From contig NZ_CP025086.1 of NCBI RefSeq assembly GCF_004135935.1, positions 372,001-436,000 of the forward strand: DNA of 64,000 bases. The letters are read 5' to 3'. Shown piece after piece: positions 25,410 to 33,524 of this stretch; the first letter of the stretch is position 1, and every line of letters begins with the position of its first letter. The stretch comes from Methylovirgula ligni. GTDB taxonomy: Bacteria; Pseudomonadota; Alphaproteobacteria; Rhizobiales; Beijerinckiaceae. The notes below the pieces were generated by a model. The model was not told where the DNA came from. It saw only the letters and a list, made by a program, of their open reading frames with translations, and searched no databases. The position numbers and the translations under genes are program-made.

Positions 25410-25883
25410 TCAGTAGTTCTGGCGGAAATAAGGATGGCTGCGTATCCGGATCAGGACGATGGGAAAGGCCATCAGCAGCGCGCCCAGGCCGAAAGAGATG
25501 ACCGCGGCGCCGGTGTCGAGAAGCCCGTCCACCGCGGCGCCGAGATAGCAGCCGAGGCCGACCGGATAGAACAAAATGACCGCAGTAAAGAGCCCCGGAG
25601 AAAACCGTCCTTTCGTCCACGCAAATGGCAGAACGTGAAAAAACGTCGCGTTGATCAGCATGAGCGCTGGAAAGGTCAGGGCCAGCGCCGGCTGGGCAGA
25701 GGCGATATGCGCGGCGACAAAGCCGAGAACGACGACGATCGCATTGGTGACGTAGAAATCGCCCCATTCGACCGGAAGGCCGATAACGTTGCGCGCCCAA
25801 TCGCGCCAATCGAGCTGATATTCCTCCAGCATGTGCAGAGCATAGCTGGCCGTCGCGACCCAGATCCAGGCGCTGAGCGTCAT
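25410..25883 (-). CDS. HXXEE domain membrane protein
   Basis: A 157-residue integral membrane protein with about five hydrophobic segments. It carries the family's namesake motif as HMLEE near residue 17, followed later by 'NATFFHVLPF' and 'FYPVGLG', the other conserved spots of the family, which is thought to be a membrane-bound enzyme of unknown reaction. The ATG at 25883 has 'tgaggggga' before it. It starts 16 bases downstream of the Tat-exported carbonic anhydrase gene and is very likely in its operon. Confidence 0.75.
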   Translation of the reverse strand: MTLSAWIWVATASYALHMLEEYQLDWRDWARNVIGLPVEWGDFYVTNAIVVVLGFVAAHIASAQPALALTFPALMLINATFFHVLPFAWTKGRFSPGLFTAVILFYPVGLGCYLGAAVDGLLDTGAAVISFGLGALLMAFPIVLIRIRSHPYFRQNY

Positions 25884-25899
25884 AATCCCCCTCAGAAAC

Positions 25900-26634
25900 T
25901 TAAGCGATGATATCGACCCCGCCGGTCGCCAGCCGATAGATGCCGCCGGCGATTGCAAGGCTCTTGTCGGCGACGGCGGCGCTGAGGATCGGGGTCGCGG
26001 CTTTCAACGCGGCGACATTCTGGCGAACGTTTTCCACGGTCGCGTTTTCGAGAAGGTCGCCGGGACGATCGAGGACAGCCTTCACGGCGGGCGCCAGAGC
26101 CGTCGTCAAATCCTGAATGTGGCCGGGGAAGGAAGCTCCATCCTTCACTGCAGAAATCGCCGCCTTGACCGCGCCGCATGCTTCATGCCCGAGCACAAGA
26201 ATCAGCGGCGTCTTCAACACAGCGACGGCATATTCGAAGCTCGCGAGATTGTCGGTGTTGATGAAATTTCCGGCGACGCGGACGACGAAGAGATCGCCGC
26301 GCGAGGTGTCGAAGGCATATTCCGGCGCGACGCGCGAGTCGGCGCAACTGAGTATGCTCGCAAAGGGATTCTGGCCGCCTACAAGCGCTTCGCGCTCGGC
26401 GATAAAATCATGCCGCTTGGCGACGCCCTCGACATAACGCTTGTTGCCCGCCTGGAGCCGCTCCAGCGCCTCGGCCGGCGGGATGACATTTTGCGGTTTG
26501 GGCGGCGGGGCGTCTTCCGCTGCAAACGCCGGCAGCCCGAACATTGCCGCTGCGCCAAGGCCAAGCGCGAGAACATCGCGGCGCGGCAACGCCAACCCAT
26601 GATGCAACGAGGGAAGTCCGCATGCTGTGCACAT
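25900..26634 (-). CDS. Beta-class carbonic anhydrase with Tat signal peptide
   Basis: A 244-residue beta carbonic anhydrase interconverting CO2 and bicarbonate. Zinc ligands are Cys97 (in SCADSR, with the Asp99/Arg101 dyad), His150 and Cys153 (in GHEACG). The N-terminus has a twin-arginine motif (RRDVLALGLG from residue 18) and a hydrophobic stretch ending 'GLPAFA', so the folded, metal-loaded enzyme should be sent to the periplasm. The ATG at 26634 has 'ggaggttga' upstream. It is divergent from arsR, 111 bases away, and heads a probable two-gene operon with the HXXEE protein. Confidence 0.9.
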   Translation of the reverse strand: MCTACGLPSLHHGLALPRRDVLALGLGAAAMFGLPAFAAEDAPPPKPQNVIPPAEALERLQAGNKRYVEGVAKRHDFIAEREALVGGQNPFASILSCADSRVAPEYAFDTSRGDLFVVRVAGNFINTDNLASFEYAVAVLKTPLILVLGHEACGAVKAAISAVKDGASFPGHIQDLTTALAPAVKAVLDRPGDLLENATVENVRQNVAALKAATPILSAAVADKSLAIAGGIYRLATGGVDIIA

Positions 26635-26723
26635 CGTCAACCTCCAGCCGCGCCGGATTCTAGCATCCGCGCAGCCGCAGGCGTCAAGGCCGGCAGGCCA
26701 CCGCGAGATTTGACACAACGAAT

Positions 26724-26747
26724 ATATTTCGATATTCGTCGAAATAT
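26724..26747. promoter_or_regulatory. Putative ArsR operator overlapping the arsR start
   Basis: A perfect 9-6-9 inverted repeat, ATATTTCGA-tattcg-TCGAAATAT, covers the first two bases of the arsR ATG (26746). ArsR-family repressors bind such AT-rich palindromes near their own promoter and leave DNA when As(III) or a similar metalloid binds. Its position predicts autorepression and could also affect the divergent carbonic anhydrase gene. No ribosome-binding site separates it from the ATG. Confidence 0.6.
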
Positions 26748-27120
26748 GGAAACGTTAGACGCCGTTACAGCGTTGGCAGCGCTTGCGCAGGAAAGCCGCC
26801 TCCAGGTGTTTCGCCTGCTGGTGCAGGCGGGGCCGCAGGGCATGCAGGCTGGCGAGCTTGCGGGCGCGCTTGGCGCCGCGCCGAATACCCTCACCTTTCA
26901 TTTCGACAGGCTGCGCATGGCCGGGCTTGTCACCGTGCGGCGGGAAGGTCGCGCAATGATCTACAGCGCGCAGTTTCCAACAATGAACGCGCTCATCGCC
27001 TATCTCACCGAGAACTGTTGCGGTGGCGCCGCCTGCACGCCGGAGCAGACCTGCAAACCCGCGCGCGGCAAGCAGGCCAAAAAACTGGGCCAAGATCTCC
27101 GCCTGAAGGAGCCAACATGA
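26746..27120 (+). CDS. arsR: ArsR family metalloid-responsive repressor
   Basis: A 124-residue winged-helix repressor. 'LAALAQESRLQVFRLLVQAG' is the family's first helices, and the recognition helix is 'NTLTFHFDRLRMAGLV' around 47-62, with the wing 'REGRAMIY'. The C-terminus has a Cys cluster (Cys91, Cys92, Cys97, Cys103), the type of site that binds As(III) in variant ArsR proteins. The ATG at 26746 lies within the operator palindrome with no clear ribosome-binding site. It overlaps arsI by 4 bases and heads the four-gene arsenic operon. Confidence 0.9.
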   Translation: METLDAVTALAALAQESRLQVFRLLVQAGPQGMQAGELAGALGAAPNTLTFHFDRLRMAGLVTVRREGRAMIYSAQFPTMNALIAYLTENCCGGAACTPEQTCKPARGKQAKKLGQDLRLKEPT

Positions 27121-27596
27121 AGCGGATGCATGTTCATGTCGCCGTCGACAACCTGGAAAGGTCGATCGGCTTTTATTCCGCGCTCTTCGATGCCCCGCCG
27201 GCCGTCATCAAGCCGGATTACGCCAAATGGATGCTCGACGATCCGCGCGTGAATTTTGCGATTTCGACACGCGGCCGGAAGCTGGGATTGGACCACCTCG
27301 GGATTCAGGTCGAGAACAAGGACAAATTGCAAGACGTCTATGCACGGCTGCACAGGGCGGACGGCGACGTCATCGAACAGGGACAGACGGCCTGCTGCTA
27401 TGCCAAATCCGAAAAATCCTGGATCGAGGATCCTTCCGGCATCGCCTGGGAAGCCTTTCTCACGACAGGTGAGAACATTGATTATGGCGACGGCACGGGC
27501 GAGCGCGTCGCCCGCGTCGCGCGTGAAAAATCCTGCTGCGCACCACCGGCCGCGGCGAAAGCGGATGCCTGTTGCAATACGCGAGCCAAATCATGA
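27117..27596 (+). CDS. arsI: ArsI-type C-As lyase (ArsI/CadI family)
   Basis: A 159-residue vicinal-oxygen-chelate dioxygenase that cleaves the carbon-arsenic bond of trivalent organoarsenicals. Likely Fe(II) ligands are His5 ('MHVHVAV'), His60 ('LDHLGIQ') and Glu112 ('WEAFLT'). The vicinal Cys pair that holds the arsenical is Cys93-Cys94 in 'TACCYAKSEKSW', as in characterised ArsI. A Cys-rich tail ('SCCAPP', 'DACC') follows. The ATG overlaps the arsR stop (ATGA) and has 'gaaggag' upstream, so the genes are translationally coupled. Confidence 0.88.
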   Translation: MKRMHVHVAVDNLERSIGFYSALFDAPPAVIKPDYAKWMLDDPRVNFAISTRGRKLGLDHLGIQVENKDKLQDVYARLHRADGDVIEQGQTACCYAKSEKSWIEDPSGIAWEAFLTTGENIDYGDGTGERVARVAREKSCCAPPAAAKADACCNTRAKS

Positions 27597-28135
27597 GCAC
27601 GCGCGCCCTCAACGTTCTGTTTCTCTGCACCGGCAATTCGGCCCGCTCGATCATCGCCGAAGTAATCCTCAACCACATTGGCGCCGGGAAATTTCGCGCC
27701 TTCAGCGCCGGCAGCCATCCCAAGGGCGAGGTCAATCCGAACACCCTGGCGCTCCTTAAAAACCTCGGCCACGACATTTCGTCGTTGCGCTCGAAATCGT
27801 GGGACGAATTCGCCGCGCCGGGCAGTCCCGTTTTCGATTTCGTCTTCACGGTTTGCGACAATGCCGCAGGCGAAGCCTGCCCTCTCTGGCCCGGCCATCC
27901 GGTGACCGCGCATTGGGGCATACCCGACCCCGCCGAGGCGAGAGGAACGGCCGCCGAAATCGCCTTCGCCTTCAACGAAGCCTATCGGATGCTTCACCGG
28001 CGCATCGAGCTTTTTACGTTGCTGCCTTTCCCCGCGCTCGACGAATTCAGTCTGCGAACGAAGCTGAGAGAGATCGGCCGGGACGGCGTCCCACCGCCAG
28101 CCCACGAAGATGCATCAGACTTCGCGCAGGAGTAA
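27593..28135 (+). CDS. arsC: Arsenate reductase, low-molecular-weight phosphatase type
   Basis: A 180-residue protein of the LMW tyrosine-phosphatase/thioredoxin-type arsenate reductase family. The active-site loop is CTGNSARS with nucleophile Cys12, and the Asp of the 'DP' motif follows in 'GIPDPAEARG'. Further Cys ('FTVCDNAAGEACPLW') sit where redox-active partners occur in ArsC, favouring arsenate reduction over phosphatase activity. It reduces As(V) to As(III) for export by Acr3. The start overlaps the arsI stop by 4 bases (ATGA). Somewhat longer than the usual 130-140 residues because of a C-terminal extension. Confidence 0.88.
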   Translation: MSTRALNVLFLCTGNSARSIIAEVILNHIGAGKFRAFSAGSHPKGEVNPNTLALLKNLGHDISSLRSKSWDEFAAPGSPVFDFVFTVCDNAAGEACPLWPGHPVTAHWGIPDPAEARGTAAEIAFAFNEAYRMLHRRIELFTLLPFPALDEFSLRTKLREIGRDGVPPPAHEDASDFAQE

Positions 28136-28140
28136 TGGCA

Positions 28141-29205
28141 ATGTCCGGCTTCGACCGCTATCTGACTCTCTGGGTCGCGCTGTGCATCGTAGGAGGAATC
28201 GCTCTCGGCCATGCCGCGCCGGGCGCCTTCCATGTCATCGGCGCGATGGAGCTTGGCGGGATCAATCTCATCGTCGCCCTGCTCATCTGGCTGATGATCA
28301 TTCCAATGCTGGCCAGAATCGATTTCGCGGCGCTCGGCCAAGTGCGCCGTCACTGGCGCGGCATCGGCGTGACGCTCTTCATCAACTGGGCCGTAAAGCC
28401 TTTCTCGATGGCCGCACTCGGCTGGCTGTTTGTTGGCCTGCTGTTCCGGCCGCTGCTGCCGGCGGCGCAAATCGATTCCTATATCGCCGGCCTCATTCTG
28501 CTGGCGGCGGCGCCCTGCACCGCCATGGTCTTCGTCTGGTCGAACCTCGCCAAGGGCGAACCGCATTTCACGCTGAGCCAGGTCGCGCTCAACGATGCGA
28601 TCATGGTGTTCGCCTTCGCGCCAATCGTTGGCTTGCTGCTGGGTCTTTCGGCCATCGCCGTGCCGTGGCAAACGCTTGCGACCTCCGTCGCGCTTTACAT
28701 CGTCATCCCGGTCTTCGTCGCACAATTCGTGCGCCGACTCCTGCTCGCGCGGGGCGGAGCGCTCGCACTCGCCAACCTGTTGGCGCATCTGCATCCCATA
28801 TCGCTCGCGGCACTGTTGGCCACACTTGTCCTGCTCTTCGGCTTTCAGGGCGACGCCATCGTCGCGAAGCCGTTCGTCATCGCGCTCCTCGCGGTACCGA
28901 TCCTGATACAGGTCTATCTCAACGCCGGCCTCGCCTACCTCCTCAACCGGCTTCTCGGCGAGCAATATTGCGTGGCCGGTCCCTCGGCGCTCATCGGCGC
29001 GTCAAATTTCTTTGAGCTTGCCGTCGCGACAGCAATCGGCCTCTTCGGCTTCGATTCGGGCGCGGCGCTGGCAACGGTAGTCGGCGTGCTGGTCGAAGTG
29101 CCCGTCATGCTCTCGGTCGTCGCAATCCTGAAGCGCTCCCAGGGCTGGTACGAGCGCGCGGTAACACCTCCGTCAATCGCGCGTCATACGCGCGAACCTG
29201 CCTGA
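28141..29205 (+). CDS. acr3: Arsenite efflux transporter Acr3
   Basis: A 354-residue, ten-helix arsenite permease. Family motifs are 'APCTAMVFVWSNLAKGEPHFTLSQ' around the essential Cys, 'NWAVKPFSMAALGWLF', and 'GASNFFELAVATAIGLFG' with the conserved Glu. It exports As(III) produced by ArsC or released by ArsI. The ATG at 28141 sits 8 bases after 'aggag'; an ATG at 28135 overlaps the arsC stop but is too close to that site. Last gene of the ars operon; ychF converges 13 bases on. Confidence 0.93.
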   Translation: MSGFDRYLTLWVALCIVGGIALGHAAPGAFHVIGAMELGGINLIVALLIWLMIIPMLARIDFAALGQVRRHWRGIGVTLFINWAVKPFSMAALGWLFVGLLFRPLLPAAQIDSYIAGLILLAAAPCTAMVFVWSNLAKGEPHFTLSQVALNDAIMVFAFAPIVGLLLGLSAIAVPWQTLATSVALYIVIPVFVAQFVRRLLLARGGALALANLLAHLHPISLAALLATLVLLFGFQGDAIVAKPFVIALLAVPILIQVYLNAGLAYLLNRLLGEQYCVAGPSALIGASNFFELAVATAIGLFGFDSGAALATVVGVLVEVPVMLSVVAILKRSQGWYERAVTPPSIARHTREPA

Positions 29206-29218
29206 CAAGCAGATCCGG

Positions 29219-30316
29219 CTAATTCGCAAACCTGAAATGCAACACGTCGCCGTCGGCGACGACATAGTCCTTGCCTTCCAAGCGAAATTTGCCCGCCTCG
29301 CGCGCCCCGGCCTCGCCGTTCGATGCAACATAATCGTCGAAGGCAATCGTCTCGGCGCGGATGAAGCCCTTCTCGAAATCGGTATGGATCACGGCCGCCG
29401 CCTGCGGCGCCCGTGTGCCGACCGGGATCGTCCACGCCCGCGTTTCCTTCGGGCCGACGGTGAAGTAGGTGATGAGGTGCAGCAACGCGTAGCCGGCGCG
29501 GATGACGCGGTTGAGCCCCGGCTCCTCAAGCCCGACGGCGGCGAGATAATCCTTCTGCTCTTCCGCCGGGAGCAGCGCGATCTCGCTCTCGATCGCCGCA
29601 GCGACGACGACCGCCCCGGCACCTTCCTCCGCCGCACGGGCCTTCACCTGTTCCGAATAGGCATTGCCCTTGTCAGCCGAAGCTTCCTCGACATTGCAGA
29701 CATAGAGGACAGGCTTGGCGCTGAGCAGGCCGAGCATGTCGAAGGCTTTCCGCTCCTCCGGCTTGATCGCGGCGAGCCGCGCCGGTCTGCCCTCGCGCAG
29801 CAAGGCGAGGCAGCGGGAGACGAGATCGAAACTCTCCTTCGCGTCCTTGTCGCCGCCCTTGGCTTTCTTCTCGAGCGCCGGGGCGCGCTTTTCGAGGCTG
29901 TCGAGATCGGCGAGCATCAGCTCGGTCTCGATGGTTTCGATATCGTCGAGCGGGGCGATCTTGCCCGCGACATGGGTGATGTCGTCATCCTCGAAACAGC
30001 GCACGACATGGGCGATGGCATCGCATTCGCGGATGTTGGCGAGGAACTGGTTGCCGAGCCCTTCACCCTTCGAGGCGCCGCGCACGAGCCCGGCAATATC
30101 GACGAAGGTGAGCCGCGTCGGGATGATCTCCTTGGAGCCGGCGATCTTCGCCAAAACCTCAAGCCGCGGATCGGGCACCGCCACATCGCCGACATTCGGC
30201 TCGATCGTGCAGAAGGGATAATTCGCCGCCTGCGCCGCCGCCGTCTGCGTCAAGGCGTTGAAAAGCGTCGATTTGCCGACATTCGGCAGACCGACGATGC
30301 CGCATTTGAAACCCAT
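29219..30316 (-). CDS. ychF: Redox-regulated ATPase YchF (Obg-family)
   Basis: A 365-residue, universally conserved P-loop NTPase. It starts [19 protein letters not shown], has '[11 protein letters not shown]', '[20 protein letters not shown]' and the ATP-favouring 'NVEE' in place of NKxD, and ends in the TGS-type domain '[16 protein letters not shown]'. YchF binds ribosomes and influences translation and stress responses. The ATG at 30316 is the conserved start; in-frame codons upstream lie in a repeat region. Confidence 0.95.
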   Translation of the reverse strand: MGFKCGIVGLPNVGKSTLFNALTQTAAAQAANYPFCTIEPNVGDVAVPDPRLEVLAKIAGSKEIIPTRLTFVDIAGLVRGASKGEGLGNQFLANIRECDAIAHVVRCFEDDDITHVAGKIAPLDDIETIETELMLADLDSLEKRAPALEKKAKGGDKDAKESFDLVSRCLALLREGRPARLAAIKPEERKAFDMLGLLSAKPVLYVCNVEEASADKGNAYSEQVKARAAEEGAGAVVVAAAIESEIALLPAEEQKDYLAAVGLEEPGLNRVIRAGYALLHLITYFTVGPKETRAWTIPVGTRAPQAAAVIHTDFEKGFIRAETIAFDDYVASNGEAGAREAGKFRLEGKDYVVADGDVLHFRFAN

Positions 30317-30330
30317 GAATATCTCACCAT

Positions 30331-30514
30331 CGTCATGGCCGGCATAGCCCGTCGAAGACGGGCGTCCGACCGAACGCCCTTTGTCCCGGCCATCCACGCG
30401 ATTCAATTGCCAATGACGGATGGGCCACGGGCCAAAATTCCGGTCGTGCCTTCAGATTGAATCGCGCGCCTTCAATGGCACGGCGTGGATGGCCGGGACA
30501 AGCCCGGCCATGAC
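30331..30514. repeat. Large intergenic inverted repeat between ychF and the ABC exporter gene
   Basis: A perfect 19-base arm pair, 30381-30399 and 30483-30501 (ttgtcccggccatccacgc and its complement), is flanked by a second imperfect pair (cgtcatggccgg at 30331 and ccggccatgac at 30504). Sequences of this 'catggccgg...gtcccggccatccacg' type are common dispersed repeats in Hyphomicrobiales. The element fills the whole gap and starts 15 bases upstream of the ychF start codon. Confidence 0.7.
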
Positions 30515-30528
30515 ACCAACAGGGACCG

Positions 30529-32358
30529 TCACTCTGCCGCTGCGCTGCTGCCGCTGAGCGCGTGCGCGCCGGTCTCGAATTGCAGCCGTGCGAGGCGGGC
30601 ATAGAGCCCATCCCTGGCGACGAGCGAGGCGTGCGTCCCCTCCTCGACGATGCGGCCCGCGTCCAGAACGAGAATCCGGTCGGCCGAGAGAACCGTCGCC
30701 AGCCGGTGGGCGATGACCAGCGTGGTGCGGCCGGCCTTCAACTCCTTCAGCGCCGCCTGGACGAGCCCTTCGCTCGACGCATCGAGCGCCGAGGTCGCCT
30801 CGTCGAGCAGCAGGACGGGAGCCTCGCGCAGAATGGCACGGGCGATCGCGAGCCGCTGCCGCTCGCCGCCGGAGAGGGTGACGCCGCGCTCGCCGATCTT
30901 CATTGCATAGCCTTGCGCCGTCGCGGTGATGAAACCCTGCGCCGCGGCCTTTCGCGCTGCATCCTCCACCGCCGCCTCGCTCGCCCCCGGCGCGCCGTAG
31001 CGGATATTGTCGGCGAAGCTCGCCGCGAAAATCACCGGCTCCTGCGGCACGAGCGAGATGCGCTTGCGCAGCTCCGCCGGGTCCGCCGTCTTGATATCGA
31101 CGCCATCGAATTCGATCCGGCCGCCGAGCGGATCGTAGAAACGCAGCAGAAGCTGGAAGATCGTCGACTTGCCGGCGCCGCTGGGGCCGACGATGGCAAC
31201 GGTTTCGCCCGGCGCGACCTTGAACGAGAGATCGTGCAGCGCGGCGGCGTCCGGCCGGCTCGGATAGGCGAAATTGACATGATCGAACACGATCGCCCCA
31301 CGCGGCGGCGTCGGCAGCGGAACGGGCGGCTGCGGCGTGACGATCCTGGACTTGATCGCCAAAATCTCGCCGATACGACCGGCTGCACCGGCCGCGGCGG
31401 AAACTTCGCTCCACACCTGGCTCAACTCGCCGAGGGCGCCGGCAGCGAGCACGGCATAGAGCACGAATTGCGACAGCAGGCCGCCACTGATGCGCCCTGC
31501 GAGCACATCCTGCGCGCCAAGCCAGAGGACCACGACGACGCTGGCAAAGGCGAGAAAGATGGCGATTGCCGTGACGACGGCGCGGGCCAGCGTGGCGACC
31601 CGTGCGGCGTCATAGGATTCCTCCACCGCCGCGTCGAAATGCGCATTGGTCGCCGCCTCCGCACCAAAGGCTTGCATGACGCGCACCGCGCCGAGATTCT
31701 CGGAGGCATAAGCGCTGGCCTCGGCAAGCGTGTCCTGCGCGGCGCGCGAGCGCTTCCTCACCGCGCGCCCGGCAGCATAGAGCGGCAGGACGATGAGCGG
31801 GATGGCGATCAGCACGAAGGCCGAGAGCTTGGGGCTGGTATAGATCATCAGCCCGACGGCGCCGATGAACATGAAGAAATTGCGCAGCGCGATCGAGGCC
31901 GAGGCGCCGAAGGTCGATTTCAACTGCGTCGTATCGGCGGTGAGGCGCGAGACGAGTTCGCCGACACGCGCGCCGTCGAAGAAGCTGGCATCGAGACTCG
32001 AGAGATGCCGGAACACCGCCGCGCGCAGATCCGCGACGACGCGCTCGCCCAGCGTCATGACGAGGTAGTAGCGCCCGCCCGAGGCCAGCGCGAGCACGCC
32101 GACGACAAGGACCATCGCACCGAAATAGCGGTTAACCGTACCGGCGCTCTGCGTCGAAAAGCCGTCGTCGATCATCAGCCGCACGGCGACCGGCACAACC
32201 AGCGTCGCCGCGGCGGCGATCGTCAGCGCCACCAGCGCGGCGGCGACCCGGCCCTTATAGCGGGCGACATAGGGAGCCAGCGCCAGCAAGAATTTTGGGG
32301 AGTTGCGCTGTTTCGCGCCGTCGGCGTCGTCGGCGATCAGGGGGGCATCGGATGACAT
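30529..32358 (-). CDS. ABC transporter, fused permease and ATPase (MsbA-like)
   Basis: A 609-residue half-transporter. A six-helix exporter-type membrane domain spans about residues 35-330 ('SLDASFFDGARVGELVSRLTAD' is the usual coupling region). The ATPase domain follows, with Walker A 'GPSGAGKSTIF', 'SLVPQEPVIFAASF', signature 'LSGGERQRLAIARAIL' and Walker B 'VLLLDEATSALD'. Homologues in Hyphomicrobiales are annotated as lipid A/MsbA-like or multidrug exporters. It lies directly upstream of, and divergent from, the hopanoid operon; a role in envelope lipid export is possible but unproven. Confidence 0.9.
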   Translation of the reverse strand: MSSDAPLIADDADGAKQRNSPKFLLALAPYVARYKGRVAAALVALTIAAAATLVVPVAVRLMIDDGFSTQSAGTVNRYFGAMVLVVGVLALASGGRYYLVMTLGERVVADLRAAVFRHLSSLDASFFDGARVGELVSRLTADTTQLKSTFGASASIALRNFFMFIGAVGLMIYTSPKLSAFVLIAIPLIVLPLYAAGRAVRKRSRAAQDTLAEASAYASENLGAVRVMQAFGAEAATNAHFDAAVEESYDAARVATLARAVVTAIAIFLAFASVVVVLWLGAQDVLAGRISGGLLSQFVLYAVLAAGALGELSQVWSEVSAAAGAAGRIGEILAIKSRIVTPQPPVPLPTPPRGAIVFDHVNFAYPSRPDAAALHDLSFKVAPGETVAIVGPSGAGKSTIFQLLLRFYDPLGGRIEFDGVDIKTADPAELRKRISLVPQEPVIFAASFADNIRYGAPGASEAAVEDAARKAAAQGFITATAQGYAMKIGERGVTLSGGERQRLAIARAILREAPVLLLDEATSALDASSEGLVQAALKELKAGRTTLVIAHRLATVLSADRILVLDAGRIVEEGTHASLVARDGLYARLARLQFETGAHALSGSSAAAE

Positions 32359-32525
32359 TGGAACGCCTTTAAACTGGAACGGGCAATATGACCAGAAAAT
32401 CGTACTCTTTCAGGGCTCCGGCGGCGAGACGGCGCCAGGCGGACGACACGGCGGCCGAGGGTTGCTCTCGGCGCGAAGGGAATGCTAAGGCCCCTGCACC
32501 TTGCGGGAAAGCTTGAGGATTTAGG

Positions 32526-33524
32526 GTGGCGGGAGATAAAATCCTGGTGACGGGAGCTTCCGGCTTCGTCGGCGCCGCCGTCGCCCGCGCCGCGCTCGCA
32601 GCGGGCTTCGGGGTCCGCGCCCTCGTGCGCGCCAGCAGCCGGCGACAAAATCTCGCCGATCTTAACGTCGAACTGGCCGAAGGCGATATGCGCGACCCGG
32701 AGGCGGTCGCGCGCGCCATGGCCGGCGTTAAACATCTTTTCCATGTCGCGGCCGATTACCGGCTCTGGGCGCCGGACCCGGAAGAAATCCTGCGCACCAA
32801 TTGCGACGGCACGCGCAATCTGATGCGCGCAGCCTTAAAGGCCGGCGTCGAGCGGGTCGTCTACACCAGTTCCGTCGCGACCATCGCCATCCCCGCCGAC
32901 GGCACGCCCGGCGACGAAACGCGCTCGCTGGCGCTCGACAAAGCCATCGGCGCCTACAAGCGCAGCAAGGTCGCGGCCGAGCTGATCGTCAAGGAGATGA
33001 TCGCCGGCGAAGGGTTGCCCGCGGTCATCGTGCATCCCTCGACACCCATCGGCCCGCGCGATGTGAAGCCAACGCCGACGGGCCGCATCATCGTCGAGGC
33101 GGCGATGGGCCGCATGCCGGGCTACGTCGATACCGGGCTCAACCTTGTCCATGTCGACGATGTCGCCGCGGGTCATCTGGCGGCCCTCGAAAAAGGCAAG
33201 ATCGGCGCGCAATATATCCTCGGCGGCGAGAACGTCCTGCTCTCGAAAATGCTGGCCGATATCGCGGCCTTGACCGGCCGCCGCCCGCCAAAGATAAATG
33301 TGCCACGCCGGCTGCTGTTCCCGCTCGCCGCTCTGGTCGAGGCGCAGGCGCGGTTCACCGGCCGCGAGCCATTCCTGACCCTCGACGGGTTGCGCATGGC
33401 GAAATATCGGATGTTCTTCTCGTCCGCCAAGGCGGAGCGTGATTTGGCCTACCGGCCACGGCCCTATAAACAGGGGCTCGAAGATGCTCTCTCCTGGTTC
33501 GGCGCCCACGGTTATCTGAAATGA
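32526..33524 (+). CDS. hpnA: Hopanoid-associated sugar epimerase HpnA
   Basis: A 332-residue extended SDR. The Rossmann motif GASGFVG starts at residue 10, and the catalytic Tyr and Lys are in 'AYKRSK' after 'YTSSVATI'. The sequence is typical of HpnA, the NAD-sugar epimerase/dehydratase found at the head of hopanoid operons, whose exact substrate is not established. Translation starts at GTG 32526 after 'gaggattt'. The stop overlaps the hpnC start by 4 bases, so hpnA-C-D-E are coupled. Confidence 0.92.
   Translation: MAGDKILVTGASGFVGAAVARAALAAGFGVRALVRASSRRQNLADLNVELAEGDMRDPEAVARAMAGVKHLFHVAADYRLWAPDPEEILRTNCDGTRNLMRAALKAGVERVVYTSSVATIAIPADGTPGDETRSLALDKAIGAYKRSKVAAELIVKEMIAGEGLPAVIVHPSTPIGPRDVKPTPTGRIIVEAAMGRMPGYVDTGLNLVHVDDVAAGHLAALEKGKIGAQYILGGENVLLSKMLADIAALTGRRPPKINVPRRLLFPLAALVEAQARFTGREPFLTLDGLRMAKYRMFFSSAKAERDLAYRPRPYKQGLEDALSWFGAHGYLK

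Noticed and set aside
26119-26745. A long N-terminal extension of arsR reaching back over the carbonic anhydrase gene
   Set aside because: The ArsR domain begins right after the ATG at 26746; the extension is antisense to the carbonic anhydrase.
30562-32355. A 597-codon frame opposite the ABC exporter gene
   Set aside because: Same shadow pattern; all recognisable motifs are on the minus strand.
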